Source: Procambarus clarkii
Lineage: Eukaryota > Arthropoda > Malacostraca > Decapoda > Cambaridae
Length of the DNA: 64,000 nucleotides
Direction: 5' to 3'
Assembly: GCF_040958095.1 (NCBI RefSeq)
Contig: NC_091175.1
Coordinates: 25,249,742 to 25,313,741 of the forward strand
In this document: positions 23,332-33,788 of the stretch, one piece after another
Layout of the letters: each line of letters opens with the position of its first letter
Numbering within the stretch: position 1 is the first letter of the stretch
The notes under the pieces: model-generated
The model's database searches: none
Told to the model about the DNA's origin: nothing
What the model saw: only the letters and a program-made list of their open reading frames with translations
Made by a program: the position numbers and the translations under genes

Positions 23332-26300
23332 GCTCGCCAACTATCTACCTGACTGCATTTATACTGATCCTTCACTGGTCATTGGGGACCTTAATGCTCG
23401 GCACACAAGCCTTGGGACAGTGGGTAGCATTAGTACTAATGGGGTCAAGTGGTTACAGTTTCTACAAGATCATCCAGATACCTGTCTATTGGGAAACAAT
23501 GAACCAACTCACATCAGGGGAGGACGGCTTGACTATGCCTGCATTTTAAACTCTCAGGGGATTATGGGGGAGGCTCGGGTTGTTCGGGAACTACTTAGTG
23601 ACCACTTTGCCTTGAACGTTGAATTACCACTGGGGAAAAAACAAGTCCACTTTCAAAGGAAAAGGCTGAATATTAATAAAGATATGAAAAATTATTTTAT
23701 TCAAAATATGGGAGATTGGTATCAACAATACACACCGCTCTGCGTTGATAGTTTTTACGAGGATATGGTCGAGAACATAGAGAAATTAGTACAGAGGGAA
23801 AATAACGGGGGCAGGGGAAGCAAGACGCATGGACCTAAGAAATTTAAATATTCCAATGATCAGCAAGTTAAGGGGTGGGAGAGAATGCTACGGAGTGCAC
23901 ATAAAGAATGGATAAAAAATGGAATGAGGGATGAAGAGAAAAATACAATGTTGGAAGTGGCTAGGGAATGCAGTCAGGTGAGGAAGGAGGCGCGGGACAG
24001 ATACTGGCAAGACTTTGCTCAGTCCATTGGTAATACTAAGAACCTTAAAGACATATGGAGAGCAGTAAATAAAGTCAGGGGTTGTAAGACCAAATTCATT
24101 GCTCACTCAGATCCAGGGAAGGTTGCTAATGAGTTAGTAGATAAATGGGCTAGTGCTGCTGGTATGGAGTCCTTACCTGCAGACACGAGAGTCACCATTG
24201 AGTCATGGGAAAATATTAGAAATGGAGTAACTTTATGTGCCTTAAATACAAGATCTATAGCGTGCACTGAGATAACTCACGATGAGCTACTGGATGCTAT
24301 AAAAAGTGGCAGCTCTACTGCTCCTGGGAAAGATGGAGTAACGTATGACATTCTTAATTATTTAGCCGGTATGAAACCTAGTCCCTTACTTGATTTGTTT
24401 AATATGAGTTATAGAGAGGGAAAGTTACCAAGAAAATGGAAAGAGGCAGTCATCATTCCTATCCCTAAGTCAAACGGAGGCTACAGACCTGTCTCCTTAA
24501 TATCCTGCTTTTGTAAAATGATGGAAAGGATTTTGTTAAATAGGCTACTCTACCTTGTAGGTGATAACATGTCCAGTAATCTCTTTGGTTTTATCAAAGG
24601 CAAAAGTACTGCGGATTGTCTCTTAAAGTGTTTGTCTAATATGGATGACAATTGTAGAGTTTTTGTTGATCTACAAGGAGCATTTGATAAAGCCAATGGG
24701 GAAGTAATCTTATACGAATTAGCCAATCTGGGAATAACAGGGAGATTGTTACACTGGATAAGGAATTATCTACAAGGCAGAAAAGGTCAGGTGTATTATC
24801 AGGGATGCATGTCTGAGGAACGGAGGTTTCAGCTAGGTACCCCACAAGGGGGAGTATTAAGTCCCACCTTATTCAATGTATTAATGAACAGATTAGCATC
24901 AGAAATGTATCCTCCAGGGGTCACGACGATCATATATGCTGATGACATTCTTATACAAGGCACTTCCGGGAACAAAATTCAAACTGCTCTTAACATACTT
25001 GGTACAACCTGTCACAAGTTAGGCTTAGTTATAAATGCAGATAAAACCAAATATGAGTATAGGAAACGAAGAAATATAACACTTACTCTAAATGGTGTGG
25101 AACTGAGCCGTGTTCAGAAGTACAAGTATCTGGGCATGTATGTTGGATACACATGTGAGAGTAAAAATGCTGAAATAAATCATATCAGCACCTTATGTAA
25201 AGCCCGTCTGCATCCTCTAAAAGCACTGGCTTTTTCTGGTAAAGGTGTTGGGGTACCTATCTTACGGATGTTATACATAAGCACTGTTCGGTCCCTGATA
25301 GACTACGCAGCACCCGTTTTGTCTTACACAGGCCAAGGCAGAATTCAAAAAATAGAGCTGATACAGAACGAGGCTATGAGGATTATTCTTGGATGTCAAA
25401 GAAATGCAATGATTGAAATAATGAGAATGGAATTAAATTTACAGAGTGTGTGTGATAGAGTCCGTGACATTAACACTAGAGTAGCTATTCGTTTCATGCG
25501 GAGAAAAGGAGGGGATAAGCTGTTTGAGAGCGTTCAGACCTGCTTGAGTGACGTACACACTTCCAGGAAACTGAGGGAGACACGCTACACGAGGGGATTA
25601 GCTCATGACCTCAGGGAATACGATGTACTTGACTGCTGTAAACCCTCTCGACAGGGTAATATGTCTGCTCCCTGGAAAGTACAGAAAATAGACGTCGAAA
25701 TTGTACCCCTCAATGTGAAAAAGATTCATCATGAACCGGGACAATTACGGTGTATGTATGGAAGCATGATATCCCGGTTACCAAGAGGCAACAGTTTACA
25801 TGTATATTGCGACGGGTCGGTGGCGGAGGATGGCAGGGCAGGGTGTGGTGTCCTAATAAGGGAATATACGGAGTTTGGGACTGTGGACAGGAAAATTGAA
25901 CTCCGGCTTAGTAATTATATATCATCCACACAAGCTGAACTGCAGGCCATTCTGGCGTGTTTGGAGGAAGTACGTCATGACGACAAAAATGTTTTTGTAT
26001 TTGTCGATAGCCGAGGAGCACTGGAGTCCTTAAACAGTCGAAACCCAGTCTTCATGTCTATAGTTGAGGATTGTAAGAGAAGAATAGCTGAGATACAGCT
26101 GAAAGGTCATAGTGTGAAATTCATGTGGATTCCATCTCATGTTGGAATAGTGCTCAACGAGGTGGCGGATGACTTGGCCAAACGTGCCACATCAAAACCA
26201 CAAATTGACATTGAATGTGAATTCACAATGAGACAAATAAGAAGCAAAATCAGAAATATTCAGGCACAGGCAGGAGTGGAGAGGAGAGGGATAATGTATG

Positions 26301-26904
26301 AGAGAAGTCTAACCATGCAACACTACATGTATGTGAGTCAAAACACCCTTTTCACTTATGGTAAAAGGAGAAATGCTTGGAGTGACTCTGTGTACATGCG
26401 GCTCAGGCTTGGGTACAAATATTACTGGGAATATGGGATAGGCGTTCATGATAATGACACGAAGTGTAAACTATGTGGTATGTTAAGGTCTCACACCCTT
26501 GCCCATTATGTTCTTGATTGTCCGTTGATTAATGTATATAGAAACACTGAGATAAGGACTGTTCCTGAGCAAATGGCCTGGATGTGTCACAAAGGAAAGG
26601 TTGAAGATATTCTTGAGAGATATAAGAATTTTGCACCAAGACTGTAATATTTTGTTGAATTATCTGTATAACTAGGTCATAAAAGTATTTGTGTACGTCT
26701 GATACCACACCACTTGTGAAGGAGGAAATGTACATGTTTATCTCTCAGAATGTTTGGTAACAGGTTTATTGTTTGTGATGTGTGTCTATGTATGTACTAA
26801 CACGTTGTACTGAACGGGGTGAGAATAGCTTGAGCTACCTCATCCCTTTGTGTGTATTTTCCCTCAATAAACTTATTTCAATTTCAATTTCAATTTCAAT
26901 TCCG
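23332..26904 (+). mobile_element. 5'-truncated RT-RNase H LINE (I-like) with (TTTCAA)n tail
   Basis: It inserted into the minus-strand ORF1-only element, whose sequence stops at PKRSRR on one side and DIRPE on the other. It starts inside EN and has a 1.1-kb-codon ORF2, ~220 bp of 3' UTR with AATAAA (26867), and a 3' tail of caattt repeats instead of poly(A) (26876-26904). Two further 3'-end fragments of the same family lie at 29937-30191 (minus) and 36782-37038 (plus). The clade is inferred from the RNase H domain and C-terminal zinc-knuckle-like motif. Confidence 0.8.
23333..26647 (+). CDS. LINE ORF2: partial EN, reverse transcriptase, RNase H, zinc-knuckle-like C-terminus
   Basis: It is open for about 1104 codons with no internal stop. 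The frame reads from the truncated 5' end, so there is no natural start. EN remnant: VIGDLNARHTSLG, RLDYACI, LSDHFAL. RT: VFVDLQGAFDKAN (motif A), TPQGGVLSPTLFN (B), IYADDILIQG (YADD, about residue 534), KYLGMYVG (D/E). RNase H: VYCDGSVAEDG (about 825), STQAELQAI, FVDSRGALESL and WIPSHVGIVLNEVADDLAK give the D-E-D-H/D set. The C-terminus has CKLC...H...DC. It would act as the target-primed reverse transcriptase of an I-like LINE. Loss of the EN N-terminus makes this copy non-autonomous despite the long frame. Confidence 0.88.
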   Translation, partial: LANYLPDCIYTDPSLVIGDLNARHTSLGTVGSISTNGVKWLQFLQDHPDTCLLGNNEPTHIRGGRLDYACILNSQGIMGEARVVRELLSDHFALNVELPLGKKQVHFQRKRLNINKDMKNYFIQNMGDWYQQYTPLCVDSFYEDMVENIEKLVQRENNGGRGSKTHGPKKFKYSNDQQVKGWERMLRSAHKEWIKNGMRDEEKNTMLEVARECSQVRKEARDRYWQDFAQSIGNTKNLKDIWRAVNKVRGCKTKFIAHSDPGKVANELVDKWASAAGMESLPADTRVTIESWENIRNGVTLCALNTRSIACTEITHDELLDAIKSGSSTAPGKDGVTYDILNYLAGMKPSPLLDLFNMSYREGKLPRKWKEAVIIPIPKSNGGYRPVSLISCFCKMMERILLNRLLYLVGDNMSSNLFGFIKGKSTADCLLKCLSNMDDNCRVFVDLQGAFDKANGEVILYELANLGITGRLLHWIRNYLQGRKGQVYYQGCMSEERRFQLGTPQGGVLSPTLFNVLMNRLASEMYPPGVTTIIYADDILIQGTSGNKIQTALNILGTTCHKLGLVINADKTKYEYRKRRNITLTLNGVELSRVQKYKYLGMYVGYTCESKNAEINHISTLCKARLHPLKALAFSGKGVGVPILRMLYISTVRSLIDYAAPVLSYTGQGRIQKIELIQNEAMRIILGCQRNAMIEIMRMELNLQSVCDRVRDINTRVAIRFMRRKGGDKLFESVQTCLSDVHTSRKLRETRYTRGLAHDLREYDVLDCCKPSRQGNMSAPWKVQKIDVEIVPLNVKKIHHEPGQLRCMYGSMISRLPRGNSLHVYCDGSVAEDGRAGCGVLIREYTEFGTVDRKIELRLSNYISSTQAELQAILACLEEVRHDDKNVFVFVDSRGALESLNSRNPVFMSIVEDCKRRIAEIQLKGHSVKFMWIPSHVGIVLNEVADDLAKRATSKPQIDIECEFTMRQIRSKIRNIQAQAGVERRGIMYERSLTMQHYMYVSQNTLFTYGKRRNAWSDSVYMRLRLGYKYYWEYGIGVHDNDTKCKLCGMLRSHTLAHYVLDCPLINVYRNTEIRTVPEQMAWMCHKGKVEDILERYKNFAPRL

Positions 26905-27311
26905 GCCGAATATCGCCAGAGCCGGAAGCTGACCCAGGAACACGGGCACCACTCGCCGGACGCAGAACGGCAGCAGCCTTTACCACAGGGGGAACCGGAC
27001 CACACACAGCAGGAGGCTCCACAACCACCCCAGCACCCAGCACAGGAGGGACCCGAGGGGAGGACGCATGGCCAGGCTCAGCAGCCGAAGACGAGGAAGC
27101 AGACGGCGACGCCACACAGGGATTACCAGGAAGGTCCACGGGAGCGGCAGGGCAAGAGACACGATCAGGAGAAACATCCGACGGCACTGCAACACCCGGA
27201 GGAGGGTCTGCGACAACCGGGAAAACGTCGGGCGACGCTGGGGGTGCCTCAGCAGCGAACGGGACGCTCACCTCCTCACCCCCGGAGTCCTCCGGGGGTG
27301 AGGAGGTGAGC
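26905..27311 (-). mobile_element. ORF1-only retroelement, 5' half (split element, part 1)
   Basis: The minus frame 27271-26905 (VSVPFAAEAPPASPDV...) matches the Pro/Ala/Ser-rich middle of the ORF1 at 37598-39281, from just after the zinc knuckle to DIRPE. There the RT LINE interrupts it. The element continues at 23331. The 5' end is truncated at a 21-bp snap-back palindrome (27266-27311). Its protein-coding value is low complexity only. Confidence 0.7.
27266..27311. repeat. Snap-back palindrome at the 5' junction of the ORF1-only insertion
   Basis: gctcacctcctcacccccgga (27266-27286), loop gtcc, and its exact reverse complement (27291-27311). The inner arm is normal ORF1 sequence. The outer arm is an inverted duplicate that lies between the element and the interrupted U-box gene. 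It is consistent with fold-back priming during integration. Confidence 0.85.
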
Positions 27312-27372
27312 AGTGTCTTGCAGACTTTAGTGCGTCTGAATTGTGCAATTTGCTTTTAAAGTTTAATACTTC
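27312..27372 (+). pseudogene. C-terminal scrap of the U-box gene (left arm)
   Basis: It encodes the residues before the stop of the gene at 41308 (ADFSASELCNLLLKFNTSD) up to 'acttctgatg'. This ties the left-arm gene fragment at 21386-22081 to the rest of the inverted-repeat arm across the 5.2-kb insertion. The stop region differs (gaaatatag). Confidence 0.75.
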
Positions 27373-27767
27373 TGATGGAAATATAGTTCCTTGATGTTTG
27401 AATGTTTTTTGTGTTGTTAATGTCATACAAATTTTCTTAATTGATTGTAATCGATTGTTGATTATCACAATAAACTTGTAAACTTAGAGGAAAACTTATG
27501 TTTTTATTTTCTAGTGCTTTTATTGTGACAATAGAGAAGTTTTAGTAAATATTAAACATAACCCAACAGTGCTTAAAAGGTTTTAAGAAGCGCTTTCTCA
27601 AAAACTCTGCTAGACATATAAAATAGTCCTTTAAGTAACATAAGAGTGACAATTCTGTATAAGAGAATAACCAATTCTCTATAGGACAATAGAATTAACG
27701 AAACTTCAGGCCTCATTGACCAGATATGTCAGGTCATATTTACATTAACCCAAACTCTTTCATGATG

Positions 27768-27871
27768 ACCAACAGACACACCAGAAGACAAAAGAATCCA
27801 CATACGACTTGATAATGGTACCAGAACGTCGTCGTTTCTTAATTTTCTGGTGCGTGGTTTGGTAATCATAT
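27768..27871. repeat. Diverged palindromic repeat (same family as 36221-36290)
   Basis: Arms tgaccaacagacacaccagaa and ttctggtgcgtggtttggtaatca surround a core containing acgtcgtcgt. It is followed by 'agccacgttattgtgactcatcg', the same flank as at 36300. The right-arm counterpart is at about 40750-40885. Confidence 0.65.
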
Positions 27872-28779
27872 CTTCAGCCACGTTATTGTGACTCATCGTC
27901 TGTTAACTCTTTCATGTATATCCTACGATTGAAACAATCAAGTTATCCCATGTCTAATGTTACCCCTGTAATCTGCTATACAAATCAACAACCCTGATCC
28001 AAATTTGTAATTGCCAAAGTCAGGATAGATGGGGTATGGTATAAGCTGACATACAGATGATTACAAAACTCTTTTACAAATGCCCCTATTGTTAAACACC
28101 TACACACTGTAACCCTCTCTAATGGTTGTGTAAGAACACAACCATTAGTGTTACAATAAACCTGTTCACTGGTTTATGGGGGGATTTACCTCAAAATATG
28201 CTATATGTGAAAATTGGTTCAATTTCAATCAAATTTTTTGACTGGTTGTATATGAAAAGTCTTCAACTGGTCTAAGTCTCAGCTTCGTTGCTGAGACTTG
28301 GTAAATAGGAAGGGAGAAAAAATATTTAATTGTGTCAAAATTGTTCCAAAATATTAAAAAAATTAACATCAAACTGAGATCTGAAATCATGTCTATGACT
28401 CTCAGTTATCACAATTCCATATAATATAAGATTAAATAATTAGTTTTATCAAAAAATATTAGTTAATTTTTTTTTCAATTTTTTTCTAATTTTTAAACAG
28501 GCTATTTGCATGAAACTTATACACCTGACTGCACATAAGCCTATCTGTAAGGGTGCTAATTTTGGAGGAAATTGGAGTTGATGTCAACTTCAGCCACAGG
28601 TGGCAGAATCATTGACTCTGTTGTTTTCTAGTAACATAAAAATGACTACTCTTTAATTTTTTATTCAATTTACATGAAACTTATACCTTATATGTAGAGT
28701 TTATATCTCTACAATTGATCGAAGACACTTTATTCCTAAGTTCGTTTATTGATTTCATAAATATTTATAAACATTATAT

Positions 28780-28808
28780 TGTCCTGGGGACCATTCAGGC
28801 TTGTTCGC
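28780..28808 (+). mobile_element. SINE 3'-end insertion with 12-13 bp TSD, absent from the other arm
   Basis: tgtcctggggaccattcaggcttgttcgc matches the 3' end of the SINE body in the 252-bp satellite. It is flanked by ATAAACATTATAT at 28767-28779 and 28809-28821. The right arm (about 39865-39890) has a single ATAAACATTATAT and no insert. It therefore inserted after the inverted duplication and marks the SINE's 3' end. Confidence 0.8.
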
Positions 28809-29044
28809 ATAAACATTATATATATGCATAAATTTTTTCGGAACTTTGATCATTTGTATTAGTAAGACTGAACATTTTGGATTATCCGGTTGGTAAAAAT
28901 CCTTTATTCCTTACATTATATGCTAATGTGATGGATGAGTGTCATGGAAATGTACTGACGTTCTTCTCCATTCACTGGCGCATATCTCCGCCAGATCATT
29001 ATCAAGTAAATACTTTACCTCTTTCCTCATACTGGTAAATAAAG

Positions 29045-29240
29045 ATGGGTAAATACTGGTTCGGTAGCAGGGTTGTTGATTTGTGGAACCAATCACCGCG
29101 TAACGTGGTGGATGTGGGGTCCCTCGATTCTTTTAAGCGTGGGTTGGATATGTATATGAGTGAGATTGGGTGGTTATATATAGGAGCTGCCTTGTATGGG
29201 CCATTAGACCTTCTGCAGTTACCTTTGTTCTTATGTTTTT
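29045..29240 (+). mobile_element. CR1 3' fragment, diverged subfamily
   Basis: The last ~45 codons of CR1 ORF2 (GKYWFGSRVVDLWNQ...GWL) plus 3' UTR and a worn octamer tail (ttgttcttatgtttt). It differs from the mosaic copies (FGSR for FSNR, an added 'ata' after GWL). A matching inverted copy lies at 39481-39640. It is non-coding debris. Confidence 0.82.
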
Positions 29241-29244
29241 AAAA

Positions 29245-29931
29245 TAGTGATTCATTTTCCCCGCAAAATTTCCACCAGTTCCTGATGCTGGTCATCCTCT
29301 AAATGACCCAACTGCTCCTCCACCATAGCCTGGCTGTCCTTGTTTAATATTTTTGCTCCGTCCGACCTCTCTAGCTTAATGTTTTCCTTTTCCATTTCTC
29401 CTCTGTGCCTGACACAAAGCAGTCACTCGTGGCGGGTTTCCCTCTTTACTTGTGGCTTATCTGTCATATTACTTTTTCATTAGGTTGATATGGCAAACCT
29501 GTGATATCCTGGGTTGATCGGGCATGTGCACTACATAATTTACCTCCCCCAATACCTGTATCGTGTACGGTCCACAAAACCTCGACTCGTACACATTTTT
29601 CTTCATGGACAGGAGGACTAACACCTGTTCTCCTTCTTTGAACTTCGTTTCCTTAGTCTTCCAGTCGTACCACTTGGCCATCTCTGCCTGGGATACTTTT
29701 AAATTCTTCTTGGCCAAATGTCTGGCCCCTAGAGAATCGCTCTCCGAAAGTTTTCACATACTGTCCTATATCCATTCGCTCCCCTATCTCCGTGACCGTT
29801 TTTTCAGTGCACTCATTGAACTCCTCAGTGAATGCTCCTACGCTAACTGGAAAGGGGTGAATCCTAGTGATTCCATTACTACATCCTGGATGACAAACAG
29901 TACAAACAGCAACGCCTCGTCCCACTTGTTC
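29245..29931 (-). pseudogene. Gypsy-type LTR retrotransposon: integrase C-terminus and post-integrase region
   Basis: The minus frame 29717-29469 has AEMAKWYDWKTKETKFKEG...VLVLLSMKK, SRFCGPYTIQ, and VCHINLMKK, the C-terminal DNA-binding part of Gypsy integrases (x-Gx-VLVL, F-GPY, CHxNxLK pattern). Upstream on the same strand (29931-29720) are WDEALL- and SxGFTPF-like residues in shifted frames. Beyond the CHINL motif, 29468-29245 encodes the spacer with EEQLGHLEDDQHQELVEIL. Frameshifts break it. It is mirrored at 37039-37448 on plus. Confidence 0.72.
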
Positions 29932-30192
29932 CCTTTGAAACTGAAATAAGTTTATTGAGGTAAAATTCACACAAAGGCATGAGGTAGCTCAAGCTATTCT
30001 CACCCCGTTCAGTACATCGTGTTAATACATACATAGAAACACATTTTTTTTTATATATATTCAAGAGTTGTTACATTCTTGTACAACCACTAGTACACGT
30101 AGCGTTTCGGGCAGACAAACAATAAACATATTACCGAACATTCTGAGAGATAAACATATACATTCCTCCTTTACACAAGTATGTTCCCTTTT
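29932..30192 (-). mobile_element. 3'-end fragment of the RT-RNase H LINE inside Gypsy (left arm)
   Basis: Reverse complement of the LINE 3' UTR (gaatagcttgagctacctca, AATAAA, ttatttcaattt tail). It interrupts Gypsy integrase at the same site as the plus-strand copy at 36782-37038, with the same aaagggaac flanks. The insertion therefore predates the inverted duplication. Confidence 0.8.
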
Positions 30193-30484
30193 TCAACGCA
30201 GTATATTCTCAGTAGGCGCTTCAGGGTTCCATAGAACCTTTCTAGCGCTCCTTGCGACTGAGGGTGGTACGGTGATGAGCATACTTGTTCCATTCTCCAT
30301 CCTCTCAGTTATCCTGAACAGTTTCGATTGGAAGACACTGCCTTGGTCCGTCTGGATTACCCTAGGCATGCCTACCCAGGCAACCTATCCAAGACGACCC
30401 GTGACGTCACTTTCCACAGTGGGATTGCTTCCGGGAAAGGAGTGGCCATACACATGATGGTAAGCAAGTACTCGTGGCCTGTTG
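30193..30484 (-). pseudogene. Gypsy integrase core fragment (left arm)
   Basis: Mirrors 36470-36781. Minus-strand residues include SSPYHPQSQGALERFYGTLK, the last part of the DDE core with its Glu, and RPRVLAYHHVYGHSF. Stops and frameshifts are present. It is joined directly to Pao-like gag at about 30485, marking the inner end of the left arm. Confidence 0.65.
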
Positions 30485-31104
30485 AAGATTACCTTCAAGG
30501 CTTCATTTCGTAACAAGCCTTGTAAATAAGTGAACTTGGTTGTTTGAGGGAAGTTAGTTTTAGAGTCTACTGCATCCACGAATTTACTCCAGAAATCATC
30601 CCAACTCTTATTCTCGTTACCAGAGAATGTGGGTATATCGATCTGAGGTAATTTGACATCAGGATCTGGATGTGCACTAGAGGCTGTTGTTAATTTGTTT
30701 TTAACAATTTGCTTTTTAAAGCGTTGAAGTTTAACCTGTACATCATCTTCGTACTGGGCTAAATCATTTACAATGTCCTCAAGTTCAGTTTCACCTATTT
30801 AAGTTCTAGTTCTTTCTTTCTAGTTCTGAAGTTCTTTCACCTAGTAAAGTTCTGTCAAGTACAGATTCATATGTTGCTTAATATGCTCGAATTTACCTTC
30901 AGCAACTTGAAGTAAGTCCTCTAATTCAATGTAGTCAACAGGTGACTGTTGTGACAGATTTTGACACTTGGTAATCTGTCGGGTCAAATGACCTTTCAGA
31001 CCGATAAGGGTCCTTTTCATTTTGTCAGCCGCTTCTATCTTGCTGGGTAAGGGCTGGTCTGACAGTAAATAGTTGTTACTGATGTAACTGGGATATTGGT
31101 TCAT
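30485..31104 (-). pseudogene. BEL/Pao-like Gag fragment
   Basis: The frame from ATG 31104 gives a helical segment (KIEAADKMKRTLIGLKGHL...). After a stop near 30841 and a gap, PQIDIPTFSGNENKSWDDFW...KFTYLQGLLRNEALKVI appears. The pattern LPxxxxPxFSGxxxxWxxFWxxF...KFxYLxxLLxxEA is characteristic of Pao-type Gag (DUF1759-like). Only the N-terminal third of a gag is present. It belongs to a different LTR superfamily from the Gypsy pieces on either side. I rely on remembered family patterns; the breaks make expression unlikely. Confidence 0.6.
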
Positions 31105-31996
31105 TCAATGGAGCTCAATATCAATATAACAGCCTAATGTATTTGAATAGACTATACTACCTCGTTTAGAGGTTAATTTACCTACCTAACAATGGATAAC
31201 TAATATTTTGAGTAGTACTCGAAAGCCACTATTGGATTTTCGTCCGGCTAGCTCTTCAATTATCACCATTCGATCCAACAGTGAACATTCGGCAGTACTA
31301 AAAAAAAAATAATACACGAATAATATGTTAAAAAGCACAAAAAGGGTTTTGATGATCTCACCCCAAATCAGGGTCGGCACAATCTAAATAATATATATGT
31401 ACACCAGTACTGTCTAGTTCAGTACTCGCTAAATAATTCCTACCTAGGAATGACTAAATGGTTTAGGCTGCATTTGTACAAACATTAGTACAATTACAGT
31501 CTAAATATCCTATCTCATCAAAGGTTGGCATATATGCAATGGTGCAGTAATATAGATATATAGTGCTATGTTTTTGGGATTTTTTGATTTGATATATATG
31601 TTTGTGCTTAGAAATACAAGTAAAATTATAAATATATAACACTAAGGCTACTTTATACATAAAGTATTAATAAAAATGTTAATAATAATTAATGAGTTTT
31701 AGGCTGTAATATGGGCAGTCTGCTGACAGCCGTAAATAATGAAATATACTGGTAAATAGCCAAATAATGTTAACACACTGGTTGGTGTTAGTAAATAAGC
31801 AATTATATGGTGTGTAGGATAGCTTAATTCTCAGCTATCTAGGTTCGAAAGACCAAAATTGTCCGAAAACCTGTATATTTAGCATTGATTATGATTCATC
31901 CGGTCCGAAGTGACCAAAATCTTGTTTTGGGCTCTGAGAACCGGTATAGATTTTAATATTAATTGTGATTCATCCGGTTCGTTAAGGACCAAAATT
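31105..31996. other. AT-rich noncoding DNA with degenerate ~70-90 bp repeats
   Basis: No gene is supported. Three imperfect blocks near 31845, 31890 and 31970 share 'gattcatccggt(t/c)cg...gaccaaaat', a degenerate short tandem repeat. The region next to the Pao gag (31110-31300) could include its leader and primer-binding site, but I cannot identify a tRNA match. Confidence 0.4.
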
Positions 31997-33560
31997 TTGT
32001 GGGGGAAAACCTGACTCCAATAACTAATAATTAAATATATACTTCGATAGCTATGAAGGACCACCACTTTTTGAGAAAAAGTGGAAAACAAAATAAAGCA
32101 ATGGAAAAACTGATCCCAAGAACTAGTGTCCTATGGATCTTAGTGAAACTGTATTTCTGATATAAATGGAGTCAAATTAACTTACACAAAATTGGGGGGT
32201 TATATGCTAAAAGATTAATACATCCCTAGCATTATTCTGGTGCTGGTTCTTCACAAGAGTAAATAAAATATGAAAGTAAATAAGGTTGATTATATAACAT
32301 TAATTGGAGGTAAATGCTCCTCAATATACTACTGAAATGTTGAACAGTATCAGTAAATCAATGGGTTAGTATAATTGATCTCTTTTATAAATCACTACTG
32401 TAATTACAGAGTTATTGCTACAGATAAAAAGGGACAGCTTAGCTGTAAATCTAGTGAGGTGTAATCAGTTGCTACACTCCACCGACGTGTTGCATAGGGC
32501 AAATTGTTGCACGGAATGGTGGGGAAGCCTAGCACCTCGGTTGACGTCGCCTTGGTACTGAAAGGCAATTACATTGTAGAAATCTTCTACATAATAAGTA
32601 ACTACAAATAAACCCTAAATCATGAGAATAACTGTAGGAAATTTCAGCCAATATCTGTGCAATTTATATTCAAGCACTATAAATTTCTTCTAGAGAGAAA
32701 TAATAAAATTATCATCTATTTAGATTGTAAAATCACTCAAGACACGTACTGGATTTGTTTGTTTGTTCTACGGCCTAACGACAACTAGCCTAAATGTTAA
32801 GTGTGGCCACATAATAACAAAAAGGTAAACCTAGCTGCCGAGCCGCGTGTCCGTTGATGTGGAGACTTGAGTAATTCTTCGTCCTCCAGCTGCTGCTTGA
32901 AAGACGTTGACTTTGGAATTGCTCATATGCTAGTCGGGGACACGGCTATTGTGCCAGATAACGTGGCACCGCTCTACTGGTCGTTGGAGTGAAATAAATG
33001 GGATCAAAACGTAGCTCTGCTATACGCTGTCAATGGCGTCCACGTCGTGCTCTCTCGTGTCTAGTGACGCCCTCCCGTCTTCCCCCCTCTTCCTTATTGC
33101 GCATGCGTGGCTCTCGATAGACATCTCGAGCGTAAATGTATATGTATATATCGCAATTGACTAAGAAAGGAAGAGGTAATGACGAGTATTAATATCACAT
33201 TAAATTCTTCTGTGATAAAATAGAATTCTCGTAACATAAATTGGTTTATTAAAGTTGTGCAGCCAATCGAGAAAATTAAAGTAAAATCATTTACATCAAA
33301 GTAATTTCCTCTAGAAAGTTTAATATCAACTAAATAAGGGAGTTCCAGTAAGTAGTAGTATACTACGAAATTAAACTTATTAGTAAGTAACTATTTTTAG
33401 TAAAGGAAATGATAAACTGGACTCTTGTTATAAATCCAACTAAATGTGGAGAGAATTCATGTTATTGCCTGTCGTTCCTCACGTCGTCACTCTGACTAGG
33501 AAGAATCTGGCAATATGTCTAAATAAATCATGATAATGATTAAATCTACAAGTTAGTAAT
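31997..33560 (+). mobile_element. LTR-like noncoding DNA, related to the solo LTRs
   Basis: It starts tgtgggggaaaacctgact, resembling the solo LTR start tgtgggaaccgacctg. It shares 'tatacttcgatagc', 'actgtatttctg' and 'tgcagccaatc' in the same order as 5157-5350. The 3' limit is not visible. A GC-richer block (32830-33120) with ctctcg repeats could be a promoter/leader region. It may be the 5' LTR and leader of the Gypsy remnant whose gag begins near 33790. This is tentative. Confidence 0.4.
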
Positions 33561-33629
33561 TTTAGTAATTACTTGTGGTTAATACAAAGGTTGCATAAAA
33601 TACAAAGATGTATAAAACTGTTGGTTATT

Positions 33630-33788
33630 TCCAACATGGCCTTTCTTAGTCCGTGGCAATGGACCCCACACAATCCACCAGATTCCTCTCGAAAGGCTCA
33701 CCAAGAGTTGGGATGGACTTCAAAGGTGCTTTCAGTATATCTGGTGCCGGCTTATCTGCCTGTTGACACGACAAACATGCAGGCGATG
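33630..33788 (-). pseudogene. Gypsy integrase fragment, inverted relative to the adjacent gag
   Basis: The minus strand reads CQQADKPAPDILKAPLKS..., EPFERNLVDCVG, the segment from the zinc-binding end to the first catalytic Asp. It is nearly identical to plus-strand 36340-36460. It abuts plus-strand gag (MDQIGVVG) at about 33789, a rearrangement junction. Confidence 0.65.

Larger units (their letters stand above)
27373..29040 (+). repeat. Left-arm noncoding segment, inverted copy of about 39640-41307
   Basis: AT-rich DNA without a supported gene. It repeats, in inverted orientation and with few differences, the segment downstream of the U-box gene in the right arm (for example taagtctcagcttcgttgctgagactt at 28274 and its complement near 40345). 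It contains a palindromic repeat at 27768-27871, an old CR1 3' relic near 27930-28010 (minus), a 15-bp hairpin aacacaaccattag/ctaatggttgtg near 28125-28152, and a SINE 3' scrap at 28780-28808. Confidence 0.75.
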
